Below are positions 35,302 to 43,978 of a stretch of 64,000 nucleotides of DNA, piece by piece (the stretch's first letter is position 1; each line of letters opens with the position of its first letter). Made by a program: the position numbers and the translations under genes. Location: the NCBI GenBank assembly GCA_015057115.1, contig SVEZ01000007.1:1-64000 (forward strand). Direction: 5' to 3'. The notes under the pieces are model-generated. The model saw only the letters and a list, made by a program, of their open reading frames with translations. It did not search any database and had not been told where the DNA came from. The DNA comes from Lachnospiraceae bacterium. GTDB taxonomy: Bacteria; Bacillota; Clostridia; Lachnospirales; Lachnospiraceae.

Positions 35302-36345
35302 TTATCTATGCACGTACATCCGCGACATTTCCTCTTCACCGTCTCCCTGTACCATGCAGAAAAATTCCCAACCGTACCGCTCATAAAATCCGGTGTGATC
35401 CGTGAGCAGATAAAGCGGAGAAATCCCTTTTTTTCGCATGTCCTCTACCACCATATTTAAAAGCTTGCCTGCGATTCCCTGACCTCGATAGTTCTCCTCC
35501 GTATAAACGGCGCAAACATTTGGCGTAAGGTCTTTTCGATTATGAAAGTCGTTTTCAATTACGCCCATACCACCAATTATTTTTTTCCCATCCATACACA
35601 GATACCAGCCATATTCCGTTTCCCGGTTTAAAAACGCATCCATAGATTCCAAATAGGCTTCCTTTGGCACGCGCCATTTGCTACTAAACCATTCCGCCGC
35701 AGCATCCTTTAACTCCGGACGCTCCCGCAACGTAAGGTAACGATATTTTTTCTTTGTAATCACCGCAATGGCACAAGGCATACGTCCGTCCACCACGTAA
35801 TAATCCACATCTTCATATCCTAATCCCTTGAAGAAACGTACGTACTCATAAAAGGTAAACTGTCGGTTAAAATTTGCACCTAACAATTCTAAGAACTTTA
35901 CCGCCGCTTTTCCGCTTCCCTTGGACATATTGATATAGGTTGGAATGATAATTTTGCCCCCGGGTTTTACCACGCGCTCCAACTCCCGCAGAGCAATCTC
36001 CGGTTTTGGCAAAAGGTGAATCACGTTTCCCGCAACCACCTTATCAAATTGTCCATCCTTACATTTAATGTTTGTAATATCCGCCTTCTTAAAAGTAACG
36101 TTATCAAATACACCGCATTTTTTCGCTGCCTGTTTTAACATTCCCACGGAAAAATCTGTGGCCACCAGTCGCTTACATTTTTTCGCAAGGAAGATACTAA
36201 TGGCTCCGGTTCCACAGGCACACTCTAATACTGTGTCGGAAGGCTCAATCAACTCCGCCACCTTTTCTCCTGTACCATTAAAAACCTTGCTGTTATATAC
36301 ATTTTCAAAAATATCGTATACCGGTGATACTTTATCCCAAAACAT
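35302..36345 (-). CDS. Methyltransferase-GNAT fusion protein
   Basis: 347 residues. Residues 1-200 form a class I SAM methyltransferase: VLECACGTGAISIFLA (motif I), ATDFSVGML, HLLPKPEIALRELERVVKPGG. Residues 205-347 form a GNAT domain: KKIIGGMGVIEN, VYTEENYRGQGIAGKLL, GFYERYGWEF. AGGAGG lies 6 nt before the ATG. It starts 10 bp after the YjdF stop, so they are co-transcribed. A bifunctional enzyme modifying one small molecule is plausible but unproven. Confidence 0.85.
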   Translation of the reverse strand: MFWDKVSPVYDIFENVYNSKVFNGTGEKVAELIEPSDTVLECACGTGAISIFLAKKCKRLVATDFSVGMLKQAAKKCGVFDNVTFKKADITNIKCKDGQFDKVVAGNVIHLLPKPEIALRELERVVKPGGKIIIPTYINMSKGSGKAAVKFLELLGANFNRQFTFYEYVRFFKGLGYEDVDYYVVDGRMPCAIAVITKKKYRYLTLRERPELKDAAAEWFSSKWRVPKEAYLESMDAFLNRETEYGWYLCMDGKKIIGGMGVIENDFHNRKDLTPNVCAVYTEENYRGQGIAGKLLNMVVEDMRKKGISPLYLLTDHTGFYERYGWEFFCMVQGDGEEEMSRMYVHR

Positions 36346-36355
36346 GTTTTTCCTC

Positions 36356-36775
36356 CTATCTGCCCTTATGCTTTTCCTTCTTTTTCTGTTGTTTTAAATC
36401 GAACTGACGCTGCTTTTCCGCTTCTTTCTGCTCCTTACTGACAGTCTTACGCACAAGTTTATTTTCTTCCCGTTGCAATTGCAACGCCTGCTGGGATTTG
36501 GTCCCGATTCCAAGGTTACCGGATTGCTTTCGTGCCTCTCTCTGTATCCGCTTGGGATTGGTGGCTTCTTTTTTGACTTTCACTTCCACCGGCGGACTGA
36601 ATTTTAAACGACCGTAGTTTCTCAGCACAAAATCCCAAACTTCATAATCCTTAGGCTCTGCCCCAAAGGTCACCTTGGAAACAGTCAATTTTTCATCCTC
36701 GATTTTTTCAAAAACTCCTACCCAAAAGGGGTCTTCAAAATATACCGTCAACTTTGTCTTACACCACCATACCAT
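36356..36775 (-). CDS. yjdF: YjdF family protein
   Basis: 139 residues from the ATG at 36775 (AGGAGA 7 nt upstream). The N-terminal KLTVYFEDPFWVGVFE and FGAEPKDYEVWDFVL, the NPKRIQRE segment and the Lys-rich C-terminal QQKKKEKHKGR match YjdF (DUF2992). In other Firmicutes yjdF is controlled by an azaaromatic-sensing riboswitch. Here only about 60 bp separate the gene from the upstream terminator, too little for that RNA. A TGG-extended TATAAT (36816-36821) is the likely promoter. Confidence 0.87.
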   Translation of the reverse strand: MVWWCKTKLTVYFEDPFWVGVFEKIEDEKLTVSKVTFGAEPKDYEVWDFVLRNYGRLKFSPPVEVKVKKEATNPKRIQREARKQSGNLGIGTKSQQALQLQREENKLVRKTVSKEQKEAEKQRQFDLKQQKKKEKHKGR

Positions 36776-36815
36776 ATCTACATTCTCCTGGTCAAGAAAT
36801 CCTGCTTTTACATTC

Positions 36816-36821
36816 ATTATA
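36816..36821 (-). promoter_or_regulatory. -10 element of yjdF
   Basis: TATAAT preceded by TGG on the minus strand (extended -10), about 40 nt before the yjdF start codon and just behind the upstream terminator. No good -35 is visible. Confidence 0.5.
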
Positions 36822-36829
36822 CCAAATCC

Positions 36830-36868
36830 AAAAAAACAGGCCGGAACCACACGGATTCCGACCTGTTT
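36830..36868 (-). terminator. Terminator, CGTGT-loop family copy 3
   Basis: AAACAGGCCGGAA (36834-36846) with TTCCGACCTGTTT (36856-36868), one wobble, CGTGT in the minus-strand loop, then seven T. It ends the SPASM radical SAM gene. Confidence 0.85.
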
Positions 36869-36873
36869 TTCAC

Positions 36874-37962
36874 TTAATTCTTCAAAATTCTTTCCACATC
36901 CTCTTTGCGCTCAAATAAGGTGCAGCCACCGGGATGATCTTCCAAAAGATATCCACCTTCCCGAAGTTCTTTAAACAAACGTGAGTTCATGACTTCCCGC
37001 AAAGAAGTATCCCGCACATTACTATCCGAATAAGGCGAAAAAGGACAAGGTTCTGCTCCACCATGGGAATTAATATGGAAAAATCCTCGTCCTGCGGCAA
37101 CACAGCCACCGGAGCTTTTTTCGTCTCCCGGAAAAGATATGTAAACCATTTCCGGATGGTCTTTTCGCAGCCGGGCAATTTCACCACGTAAATATTCCCG
37201 CTCTTCTTCTCCCGGAGCAAGTTCTGTACTCTCCTCCGTAACCGGCACAAACTCCACGAAAATCACAGCTTTACAACCTCGATCGGAAAGCTTCTTTAAA
37301 AAGTCATCCGACGTCACTTCCCGGATATTCCGAGTTGTCACCGTCACGGAAGCTCCGAAAATCAAACCGCGAGCATTTAATTCATCCATGGAGGAAATCA
37401 GCTTCTCATACACCCCTTCTCCCCGTCTGGTATCAGTGGTTTCTTTCCCACCTTCAATACTCATAATGGGGATTAGGTTCCGGCACCGATCTAATAAAGC
37501 AAAATACTCCTCATCCATATAGGTTCCGTTGGTAAAAATCGGAAACAGAATATTCTGTCGTTCTCCGGCGGAGCTTATTACATCCCTGCGAAGCATGGGC
37601 TCGCCTCCTGCCAACAGAATAAAGCTGATTCCAAGCTCGTCCGCCTCCTGAAAAATGGTATTCCATTCCTCTGCACTTAGCTGTTTCACCGGCTTCGCAT
37701 CCACAGTCGCATGGTTACACCTGGAATAACAACCTGCGCAATGCAGATTACACTGGCTGGTAATGCTGGCAATCAAAAAGGGTGGAATATGCTCTCCCGC
37801 ATCCTCTGCATGCCTTCTCTTTTTTGAAGCGTTACGGCTGGCAATAGCAAATTTTGCCATAAAAGCGCTTTCCTTCGGATTCTTGAAGGTTGCCTTTACT
37901 GCATCTGCCACTACCCGCTCTACGCCCTTCGTCATATATTCCTGAATATCGAATTTCTTCAT
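36874..37962 (-). CDS. Radical SAM/SPASM-like protein
   Basis: 362 residues. Radical SAM motif CNLHCAGCYSRC (about 72-83), then LLAGGEPMLRRDV and FTNGTYMDEEYF. In the C-terminal part, GGCVAAGRGFFHINSHGGAEPCPFSPYSDSN holds two more Cys, a SPASM/twitch-type auxiliary cluster. Such proteins often act on peptides or metabolites; no precursor peptide gene is seen next to it. It follows the 5'-nucleotidase gene by 11 bp. Confidence 0.82.
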   Translation of the reverse strand: MKKFDIQEYMTKGVERVVADAVKATFKNPKESAFMAKFAIASRNASKKRRHAEDAGEHIPPFLIASITSQCNLHCAGCYSRCNHATVDAKPVKQLSAEEWNTIFQEADELGISFILLAGGEPMLRRDVISSAGERQNILFPIFTNGTYMDEEYFALLDRCRNLIPIMSIEGGKETTDTRRGEGVYEKLISSMDELNARGLIFGASVTVTTRNIREVTSDDFLKKLSDRGCKAVIFVEFVPVTEESTELAPGEEEREYLRGEIARLRKDHPEMVYISFPGDEKSSGGCVAAGRGFFHINSHGGAEPCPFSPYSDSNVRDTSLREVMNSRLFKELREGGYLLEDHPGGCTLFERKEDVERILKN

Positions 37963-37973
37963 ACAAATAGATT

Positions 37974-40289
37974 TTATTTTGTTTTCATTTTTACAACTTT
38001 AGATGTCTTGCTAACGGTTCTTCCAAGAGAATCCTTAGCTGTTGCTTTTACTTTTACGTAATAGGTCTTTCCTGCCTTCAGGTTCTTTAAGGTTGCGCTT
38101 GCAGCCTTAACAGTTACCTTCTTAACACCTTTCTTAAAGTTCTTGTCTAAGGAGTAGGAAACTACAAACTTCTCGGCACTCTTAGCATTTAAGAATTTTA
38201 CGGAAAGGGATTTCTTTGTGGCTTTTACTAAAGAAACCTTAACGTTCTTTACGTTAATTTTGGTCCAATGCGCATATACGGTCTGGTTTTCGGTAAGTGC
38301 ATCCAATTCTTTGTCAGATACAAGCTTTCCGCCTTTTGCCTCTGTATACCAGCCATTGAATTTGTATCCTGCACGGAAGGTTGTTGCTTTTTCACCGTAT
38401 TTCTTACCATCTACATAGCAGATGCTCTGTCCGTTGGTGACACCACCATTGCCATCAAATTTTACGCGGCTGGTAGTTTTATCTGCAAATGTTGCCAGGT
38501 CTTCCTTGGTAACAGATTTTACATTTGGTGTTCTTCCGTCCTGAGAAGTTGGAACAGTAATAAGTCCTGCTGCCGCAAGAGCAACTACCTTATCATGGTC
38601 TGCTTCATCCCAGTTGATTCCGGTAAGTTTCCAGTTGTTGCTATATTCCGGATATACTTTTCCATGTAATTCATCATTGATGTATTTTGCAATCAAATCA
38701 CGAACTGCAGTGGTAGATCCGTCCGGAGTTACATCCATCTCAAGAAGCTTCGGTAAGGTATCACCATTTTCTTTCTTGTATACGTCGCCGTATGAAAGAA
38801 GCTGGGAGTTTGCTCTGTAGTTATTAACTGCAATAACATATTTCTTATTATCTTCTACCTTTTTACCGTTTGCTAAGGTAAGGTTTTCAATTCTGTGTCC
38901 TACTTCCTTGGATACATTAACTTCGTAATTAACGCCTGCAAACATATCATAAGAGTATGCTCTGATGTTTTCATTATAGGAAACAGTAAGGTCATTCTCA
39001 TTTAAGGTGTTGTAGTATGCTGCAGACCACTCCATGTACTGCTTTAACTGCTTACCGGTAATTTCAACCTTGTACAGGGTGTTGTCATATTTGTAGATTA
39101 AGGAAGCATCCTTCTTTAAAATCTTGCCGACTTTAATGTTGGAATTTACATCAAACAATGCTGCTGCTCCGATTTCCGCACCGGTATAGAACATCTGAAC
39201 CTTGTTAATCAGGTTAATCATAGCGGTTTCCTGAAGCTGTGCCTGAGTAATTCCTGTAATTTCATTAACCGGAGCTAAATCTCCACCGCATAACTCACCG
39301 ATTTCCATAAGAGAATCGGCTTTTGCTTTCTCATCGTAAGAAGCCAAAGCATCACAGATTTCTTTATCTGCTTCTACACCTTTTGCAGATACGGTTTCTG
39401 CTGTCTTATCAACAACATCGTATCCACCATTGGCATTCTTCTTAAGTGTAATATCGATATCGGTTAAAGTCTGTCCCATGTTCTGATTCTCAGTTACAAG
39501 AGTATTTCCAATAGTCTTGTTAAGAATCTGATGTCCATGAGCTGCAAGACAAACATCAATTTCCGGGCATGCCTCAATTAAGTCTTTTACACCGGATCCA
39601 TTTACGGAATATTCGTTGCCTTCATCCATATGAGCAGATACAACGATTACGTCTACTTTATCTTTTACTTCGGCAACTGCTGCTTTTACTTCGTCAACCG
39701 GGCTTGTTACCTTATATCCTTTCAGGTTGGTAGCATCCCAACGAGTGATATTTGGTGTAACAACACCGATTACAGCAATTTTTACACCGTCTTTTTCAAC
39801 AATATCATATAATTTTCCAAGTCTGGTTTTTCCGTCTTTGTCGTAAACATTTCCACCCAATGTGGTTCCTTTGAACTGTTTGGCAATTTTCTTTAAGGTT
39901 GGAATACCAAAGTTAAATTCATGGTTACCAAAGGTCCAATAATCGTAGTTCAACAGGTTTAATCCTTTTATTACCGGATGCTCGTCATCTTCTAAGAATA
40001 ACTGTGCAGAGTTATCCTGAATAGAGTCACCACCATCAATAAGAAGAGTGTTTTCATTTCTTCTTTCTTTGATAATGGTTGCAAGCTGTGCAACACTTCC
40101 TGAGGTATCCTCAGTGTAAGTTGCATACTTAAATGGCACGAATTTTCCGTGCAAATCGCTGGTCTGCAGAATCTGAATTGTTTTGGTTTCTGCATCCGCT
40201 GCCTTTACAACAGTAGCGGTTCCAAAGGATGGAACAATCATGACTGCTGCTAATGTAAGGGCCAGTAGTTTTCTTCCAAACTTGTTCAT
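37974..40289 (-). CDS. Secreted 5'-nucleotidase/metallophosphoesterase with C-terminal repeats
   Basis: 771 residues. Signal peptide 1-32 (LLALTLAAVMIVPSF). Metallophosphatase domain with QTSDLHGKF, IDGGDSIQ, FGNHEFNFG, VVSAHMDEG and LAAHGHQ (UshA/CpdB-type). A 5'-nucleotidase C-terminal domain follows (about 320-560: YNENIRAYSYDMFAGV). It ends with an InlB-like repeat (KFDGNGG..GYKFNGWYTEAKGG..VYAHW, about 610-675) and an FN3-like domain (about 685-771). It probably hydrolyses extracellular nucleotides at the cell surface. No LPXTG motif is seen. Confidence 0.88.
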   Translation of the reverse strand: MNKFGRKLLALTLAAVMIVPSFGTATVVKAADAETKTIQILQTSDLHGKFVPFKYATYTEDTSGSVAQLATIIKERRNENTLLIDGGDSIQDNSAQLFLEDDEHPVIKGLNLLNYDYWTFGNHEFNFGIPTLKKIAKQFKGTTLGGNVYDKDGKTRLGKLYDIVEKDGVKIAVIGVVTPNITRWDATNLKGYKVTSPVDEVKAAVAEVKDKVDVIVVSAHMDEGNEYSVNGSGVKDLIEACPEIDVCLAAHGHQILNKTIGNTLVTENQNMGQTLTDIDITLKKNANGGYDVVDKTAETVSAKGVEADKEICDALASYDEKAKADSLMEIGELCGGDLAPVNEITGITQAQLQETAMINLINKVQMFYTGAEIGAAALFDVNSNIKVGKILKKDASLIYKYDNTLYKVEITGKQLKQYMEWSAAYYNTLNENDLTVSYNENIRAYSYDMFAGVNYEVNVSKEVGHRIENLTLANGKKVEDNKKYVIAVNNYRANSQLLSYGDVYKKENGDTLPKLLEMDVTPDGSTTAVRDLIAKYINDELHGKVYPEYSNNWKLTGINWDEADHDKVVALAAAGLITVPTSQDGRTPNVKSVTKEDLATFADKTTSRVKFDGNGGVTNGQSICYVDGKKYGEKATTFRAGYKFNGWYTEAKGGKLVSDKELDALTENQTVYAHWTKINVKNVKVSLVKATKKSLSVKFLNAKSAEKFVVSYSLDKNFKKGVKKVTVKAASATLKNLKAGKTYYVKVKATAKDSLGRTVSKTSKVVKMKTK

Positions 40290-40401
40290 AGCTTAAAAAT
40301 CCTCCTCACTCTTAGCTATACTTTCCCAAAGGGTTCCCTTACTTATAACATGTCGGAAGTTTCCAACATATCCCATATGTCCTTATTTGTGCATTTTCTA
40401 C

Positions 40402-40435
40402 TTACCAACCAAATTTGGCCGTTCCTTTTTGGTAA
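40402..40435. repeat. Inverted repeat TTACCAA/TTGGTAA
   Basis: Seven-bp arms (40402-40408 and 40429-40435) with a 20-nt centre, upstream of the 5'-nucleotidase gene and just before the hairpin array. Its size resembles the array units but its arm sequence differs. Confidence 0.4.
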
Positions 40436-40489
40436 AATCAACCAATCCATTCCTATCTCCTCCCCCCAGAAACATGAAATTTCAAATTC

Positions 40490-40866
40490 TGTCAGCCAAC
40501 GATGTAGGAAAATCTCCCTTGGCTGATGGTAGAAAATATGAATCCTCAAAAATCGTAAGCCACCCCTAAAAAAACAACAGTCTGGCTGACGTTGTCAAAC
40601 ATGAAATCTCCAGAATCGACAGCCACTACCTAAGAATACTCCCTTATGGCTGATGGAACACAATATACTGAAGCACATTCGTCCTCGGAATTTAGAAATT
40701 TCGTCAGCCATGTTTAAAATAAATCTCCATCTGGCTTACGACAAATGAAATTTCATGTTTTAAGCCGTCAGCTATATTCCTTGATTTCAAGATATGGCTG
40801 ACGATTTTGGGAATTTCATAAAATCATTGATAAGCCATAGCTTCTAAATCGAAAAGATGGCTGATG
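40490..40866. repeat. Array of six 38-39 bp inverted repeats (CGTCAGCCA-N20/21-TGGCTGACG)
   Basis: Fills most of the gene-free interval 40290-40881. Units: 40490-40528, 40554-40591, 40617-40655, 40702-40740, 40766-40803, 40828-40866. Start-to-start distances are 64, 63, 85, 64 and 62 bp. Most linkers are 24-25 bp and several share ATGAAATTTC. Arms are 9 bp, longest in unit 5 (CGTCAGCTATAT with ATATGGCTGACG). Centres are diverged, several with AAATCTCC. Not CRISPR, because the sequence between arms and the linkers both vary and drift. Confidence 0.82.
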
Positions 40867-40881
40867 CAAATTCTAAATTCA

Positions 40882-41277
40882 TCACTTTTCAAGTAGTTTC
40901 AAAAACTTCTTCTCATTCATCTGCTCATTTGTCACGTATTCTCCATCGTAAAATAATGCATAAGCCCCGCTTCCCCTTCTCTTTACTATCCTTAATGCAG
41001 GCATCCAACAATTCCGTGGAATAGCCATGTCCCTTAAATGAACCGGAAACCCACAAGCAATCAATGTACATATACCCTGCTGCCTCAATGGGATTCCAGG
41101 CATTTTCTGCCGGAATATATTCTATAAAACATTTCCCTCTTTCCGCACTTTTCGGAAAACAAGTCCTTCCTCAAGCCAGGCCTTTTTCGATGCCACCTGA
41201 ACGTCTTTATTATTGGAGATTGCACAACAAATGTGCTCTTTCTCCAGATTTTCTTTCGTAACCTGTATATATTCCAT
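40882..41277 (-). pseudogene. Broken YoaP-domain GNAT acetyltransferase
   Basis: The minus strand starts at an ATG at 41277 (AAGGAG upstream) reading MEYIQVTKENLEKEHICCAI. It shifts frame near 41155 into KCFIEYIPAENAWNPIEAAG and later CLWVSGSFKGHGYSTELLDA. It then shifts again into LFYDGEYVTNEQMNEKKFLK, the usual C-terminal end of the family. The middle of the protein is missing. Two frame breaks plus an internal deletion mark it as decayed. Confidence 0.8.
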
Positions 41278-41290
41278 ATCTTACTACTCC

Positions 41291-41325
41291 TTATAAAATT
41301 TCAGGGAGCCGATTGGCTCCCTGTG
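41291..41325 (-). terminator. Terminator after the MerR gene
   Basis: CAGGGAGCC (41302-41310) with GGCTCCCTG (41315-41323), a 9-bp perfect stem, then AAATTTTAT on the minus strand. It lies directly behind the MerR/GyrI gene. Confidence 0.8.
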
Positions 41326-41336
41326 TTCTTTATGTT

Positions 41337-42143
41337 TTACGCTACCGGGAAACAGATTTCTGTCACCAGTTCATCCGGATTCGACGTCTGCGCCGGACTC
41401 ACATGATATATGCAGAACATCGCTCCATTCATGGTGTATCCATTATCTCGCATCCAGGCCATTGCTGTGGCAGTTGCATCTGTAAGCTGGGTATAGCTTC
41501 CTTTCACAATACAACTTGCTACCTTTACTGCCGGAAGAGTCTGAAACTCTACATGCTCTGTATTCTCATAGTTTCCCTTCACAGTCATCCAGATTCGCAC
41601 ATCTACATTTTCTTCTTTGTATTCCTCGTCGAAAAAATCTGCCCCGGCCAGACACGGCTCTGCCGGTACAATTGTTCTGCCACACTCTGAATGAAGTACA
41701 CTCCATGCTCTTTGTTCGTCTTCATATCGTGGGATAATCATTCTCACAGTGGCTGCATATCTCTCAGGGATTGTTTTTACGGTTACATTATAGCTCATAG
41801 CTTGCTCCTTTCTCAGCCTCTTTCGGGCCGTTTCCAGAAGCATCAGTTTGTACTGCGTCTCTTCGGAAAGCTTTTTCAGTTCTTCCTGTCTTTCCAACAA
41901 AAAGGCTTCCATTTTTTCCGTATCGTCATAACTTTCAAGGATTCGGATAATGTCTGCAAGGGAAAATCCCATATCTTTTAATGCCGTAATCCTTCCAATG
42001 GTAAAAAGCTGCTCCTCACAATAATACCGATATCCGGTAAAGGTATCAATTTCCGCCGGTTTTAATAATCCGATATCATCATAGTGACGCAACATCCTGA
42101 CACTTACTCTGGATAGTTTTGAAAAATCTCCTATTTTTAGCAT
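41337..42143 (-). CDS. MerR family regulator with GyrI-like effector domain
   Basis: 268 residues from the ATG at 42143 (GGAGG 9 nt upstream). HTH MLKIGDFSKLSRVSVRMLRHYDDIGLL (1-27) and a wing, then a coiled coil (about 75-105), then a GyrI/BmrR-type effector-binding domain (about 115-268) with YNVTVKTIPERYAATVRM. The family activates multidrug genes on ligand binding; no obvious target adjoins. Confidence 0.88.
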   Translation of the reverse strand: MLKIGDFSKLSRVSVRMLRHYDDIGLLKPAEIDTFTGYRYYCEEQLFTIGRITALKDMGFSLADIIRILESYDDTEKMEAFLLERQEELKKLSEETQYKLMLLETARKRLRKEQAMSYNVTVKTIPERYAATVRMIIPRYEDEQRAWSVLHSECGRTIVPAEPCLAGADFFDEEYKEENVDVRIWMTVKGNYENTEHVEFQTLPAVKVASCIVKGSYTQLTDATATAMAWMRDNGYTMNGAMFCIYHVSPAQTSNPDELVTEICFPVA

Positions 42144-42217
42144 TTTTTGTTTCCTCCATGGATGTTTTTCTGAGCTCACTATTACCTTAATCCCTAACAC
42201 AATGTGAGAGTCAACAA

Positions 42218-42769
42218 CTATTTTAAAAATTTTACCATAATAATTTCATCCCGGTAACTTCCGTCCTTCAGCTTAAAAGCACGTGGATTCATACCATACT
42301 CTTTAAAGCCGTATTTCTGATAGAGATGTCTTGCCCGGTCATTATCGCTAAACACACCAAGTTCCAGCTGTTCCATGCCGTTTGCTTCCGCCTGGGCAAT
42401 GGCAAGATCCATTAAGAAACTGCCTAATCCTTCCCCCGTATATTTCTGTTGGATGGACATGCCCAGATAAAAGCGATGCCGAAATTTTAAATGCGGTCGA
42501 AGCATGGACACAATAATCTGCCCCACGATTTCCCCGTCCACATAAACGCCAATAGAAAAATCCGTCTCGCTTTCCCCCACAGCAGCAAGCTGCTCCTGCC
42601 GTCTTTCCAAATTAAATTGACCGTCCTCCGGACATCTTGCCATAAAATGGGTTTCCGCACTTACCATCTCCATGTGGCGATTAAAACTTGCCCCATCCTC
42701 CGGACCGGTACTCTTAATGGTTGCAACCTTGCCATTTTTTAATGTATAGGATTGCTCCTTGATTTTCAC
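42218..42769 (-). CDS. GNAT N-acetyltransferase
   Basis: 183 residues with a GTG start, AGGGAG upstream. Motif A is GMSIQQKYTGEGLGSFLMDLAI, followed by NDRARHLYQKYGFKEYG. Resembles small GNATs of unknown substrate. It lies between the LUD gene and MerR on the same strand. Confidence 0.82.
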   Translation of the reverse strand: MKIKEQSYTLKNGKVATIKSTGPEDGASFNRHMEMVSAETHFMARCPEDGQFNLERRQEQLAAVGESETDFSIGVYVDGEIVGQIIVSMLRPHLKFRHRFYLGMSIQQKYTGEGLGSFLMDLAIAQAEANGMEQLELGVFSDNDRARHLYQKYGFKEYGMNPRAFKLKDGSYRDEIIMVKFLK

Positions 42770-42796
42770 TCTTCGTCTCTCCCTTCTTATGTTATT

Positions 42797-43402
42797 CTAA
42801 TATCCCAACTTCTCGTGGATTAACACCACTTCAAACTCCTGACTGTTTGGTTTGCCCCAGAAAATACTCACTGCCTTACAAATCCGCTCCGGGCTCTTGC
42901 AATCGTAGCAACGATCCCCTTTTTTTGCACAGGGGGTTTTTCTGTTTAACCTTTGGGCATTTAAGGGTGCCGCAATGTTTCTGGCACGATCCATAGCGCC
43001 TTCTAACGTATCCGCAACTTTATTTTCACCAACTACAAAATACACTTTCTCATGTCCGTAGATGGTGCTTGCCACCCGGTTTCCGGTGCCATCTATGTTG
43101 ATGATTTCGCCGGTTTTGGCAACGCCGTTTACAGAAGAAAGATACACTTGGGTGGACATTGCTTCTTTCCGAATCTCCGGAGCTGCCAGTCCATCGGTTC
43201 CTTTCCAGTGCCACCATACTTTATTGTGGGTTCCGAGACTTTCATAAAGTCCCATCTCATCCAGCGTAATGGAACCGCCGAAGCCCACACTTTTCCCATC
43301 AATCTGCTCATTCAGATAGCGTGCCGCTTCCTCTTTATTGGCAAATTCACTTACCAGATATCCCTTTTGTTCCAGACTTTCTTTTAACTCCTTAAAATCC
43401 AT
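42797..43402 (-). CDS. LUD-domain protein (lactate utilisation-like)
   Basis: 201 residues from the ATG at 43402 (GAGGAGGA upstream; a longer frame to 43462 is unlikely). VGFGGSITLDEMGLYESLG and the C-terminal CAKKGDRCYDCKSPERICKAV Cys cluster match the LUD (DUF162) family related to LutC/LutB. The partner lutA/lutB genes are absent here, so a role in lactate oxidation is not shown. Confidence 0.85.
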   Translation of the reverse strand: MDFKELKESLEQKGYLVSEFANKEEAARYLNEQIDGKSVGFGGSITLDEMGLYESLGTHNKVWWHWKGTDGLAAPEIRKEAMSTQVYLSSVNGVAKTGEIINIDGTGNRVASTIYGHEKVYFVVGENKVADTLEGAMDRARNIAAPLNAQRLNRKTPCAKKGDRCYDCKSPERICKAVSIFWGKPNSQEFEVVLIHEKLGY

Positions 43403-43448
43403 ACTTCCATCCTCCTCATCGCCTGTGTAAAACCACACAATGTCACCA

Positions 43449-43949
43449 TTATAAATGTTCATGCGGGGTAATTTTCATGGTATCGCCGGAAGGATTCAAC
43501 CGCATCTTCATGGCTCCCTGCGCCCGCTTTCCCACAATCTTTATGCGGTTCATCCCCTTCTTTAACGGGATGTCCAGATTGCCGTAGTTGTCCCCGGCTT
43601 CCATTTCCCATACCTTTGTAATCTCTGCCATGGGTGATACCGAAATGATTTTAAAATCCCCCTTCGAGATTACAATATCATAGTTGCCAGACAATGTGCA
43701 ATCCCTATCTGTTTCAATTTCCCACAGCACATCATTTCCGGAAAAATCAAATTTCAAATCCGCTTCATTTCTCCCTACATTTCCCAATCTTTCCGTATAA
43801 GAATAACTTCCTGCATCACTTTTAAGCTTTGCATCGTCATCATATTCCTTCGCATGATTGTCCATTCTTACAAAACAACATCCTGAAATCACCATCATTA
43901 ACACCCCCACTGTTCCAACGAATCCTATTGCATACTTTCTGTTCATCAT
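43449..43949 (-). CDS. Putative lipoprotein
   Basis: 166 residues from the ATG at 43949 (AAAGGAG 6 nt upstream). An N-terminal hydrophobic stretch ends in a lipobox-like VISGC (about residue 22), followed by an acidic linker. The rest is a beta-rich domain (DLKFDFSGNDVLWEIETD...KGMNRIKIVGKRAQG) of no recognised family. It follows the four-TM protein by 29 bp. Confidence 0.62.
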   Translation of the reverse strand: MMNRKYAIGFVGTVGVLMMVISGCCFVRMDNHAKEYDDDAKLKSDAGSYSYTERLGNVGRNEADLKFDFSGNDVLWEIETDRDCTLSGNYDIVISKGDFKIISVSPMAEITKVWEMEAGDNYGNLDIPLKKGMNRIKIVGKRAQGAMKMRLNPSGDTMKITPHEHL

Positions 43950-43978
43950 CCTGTCTCCTTTCTCATCCAAAATGTCTT

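Noticed and set aside
36776-36837. YjdF riboswitch
   Set aside because: Only about 60 bp remain between the upstream terminator and the gene, and no multi-hairpin aptamer is seen.
40490-40866. CRISPR array
   Set aside because: Period and unit size are similar, but repeats are not identical, the centres between arms drift, and no cas genes are present.
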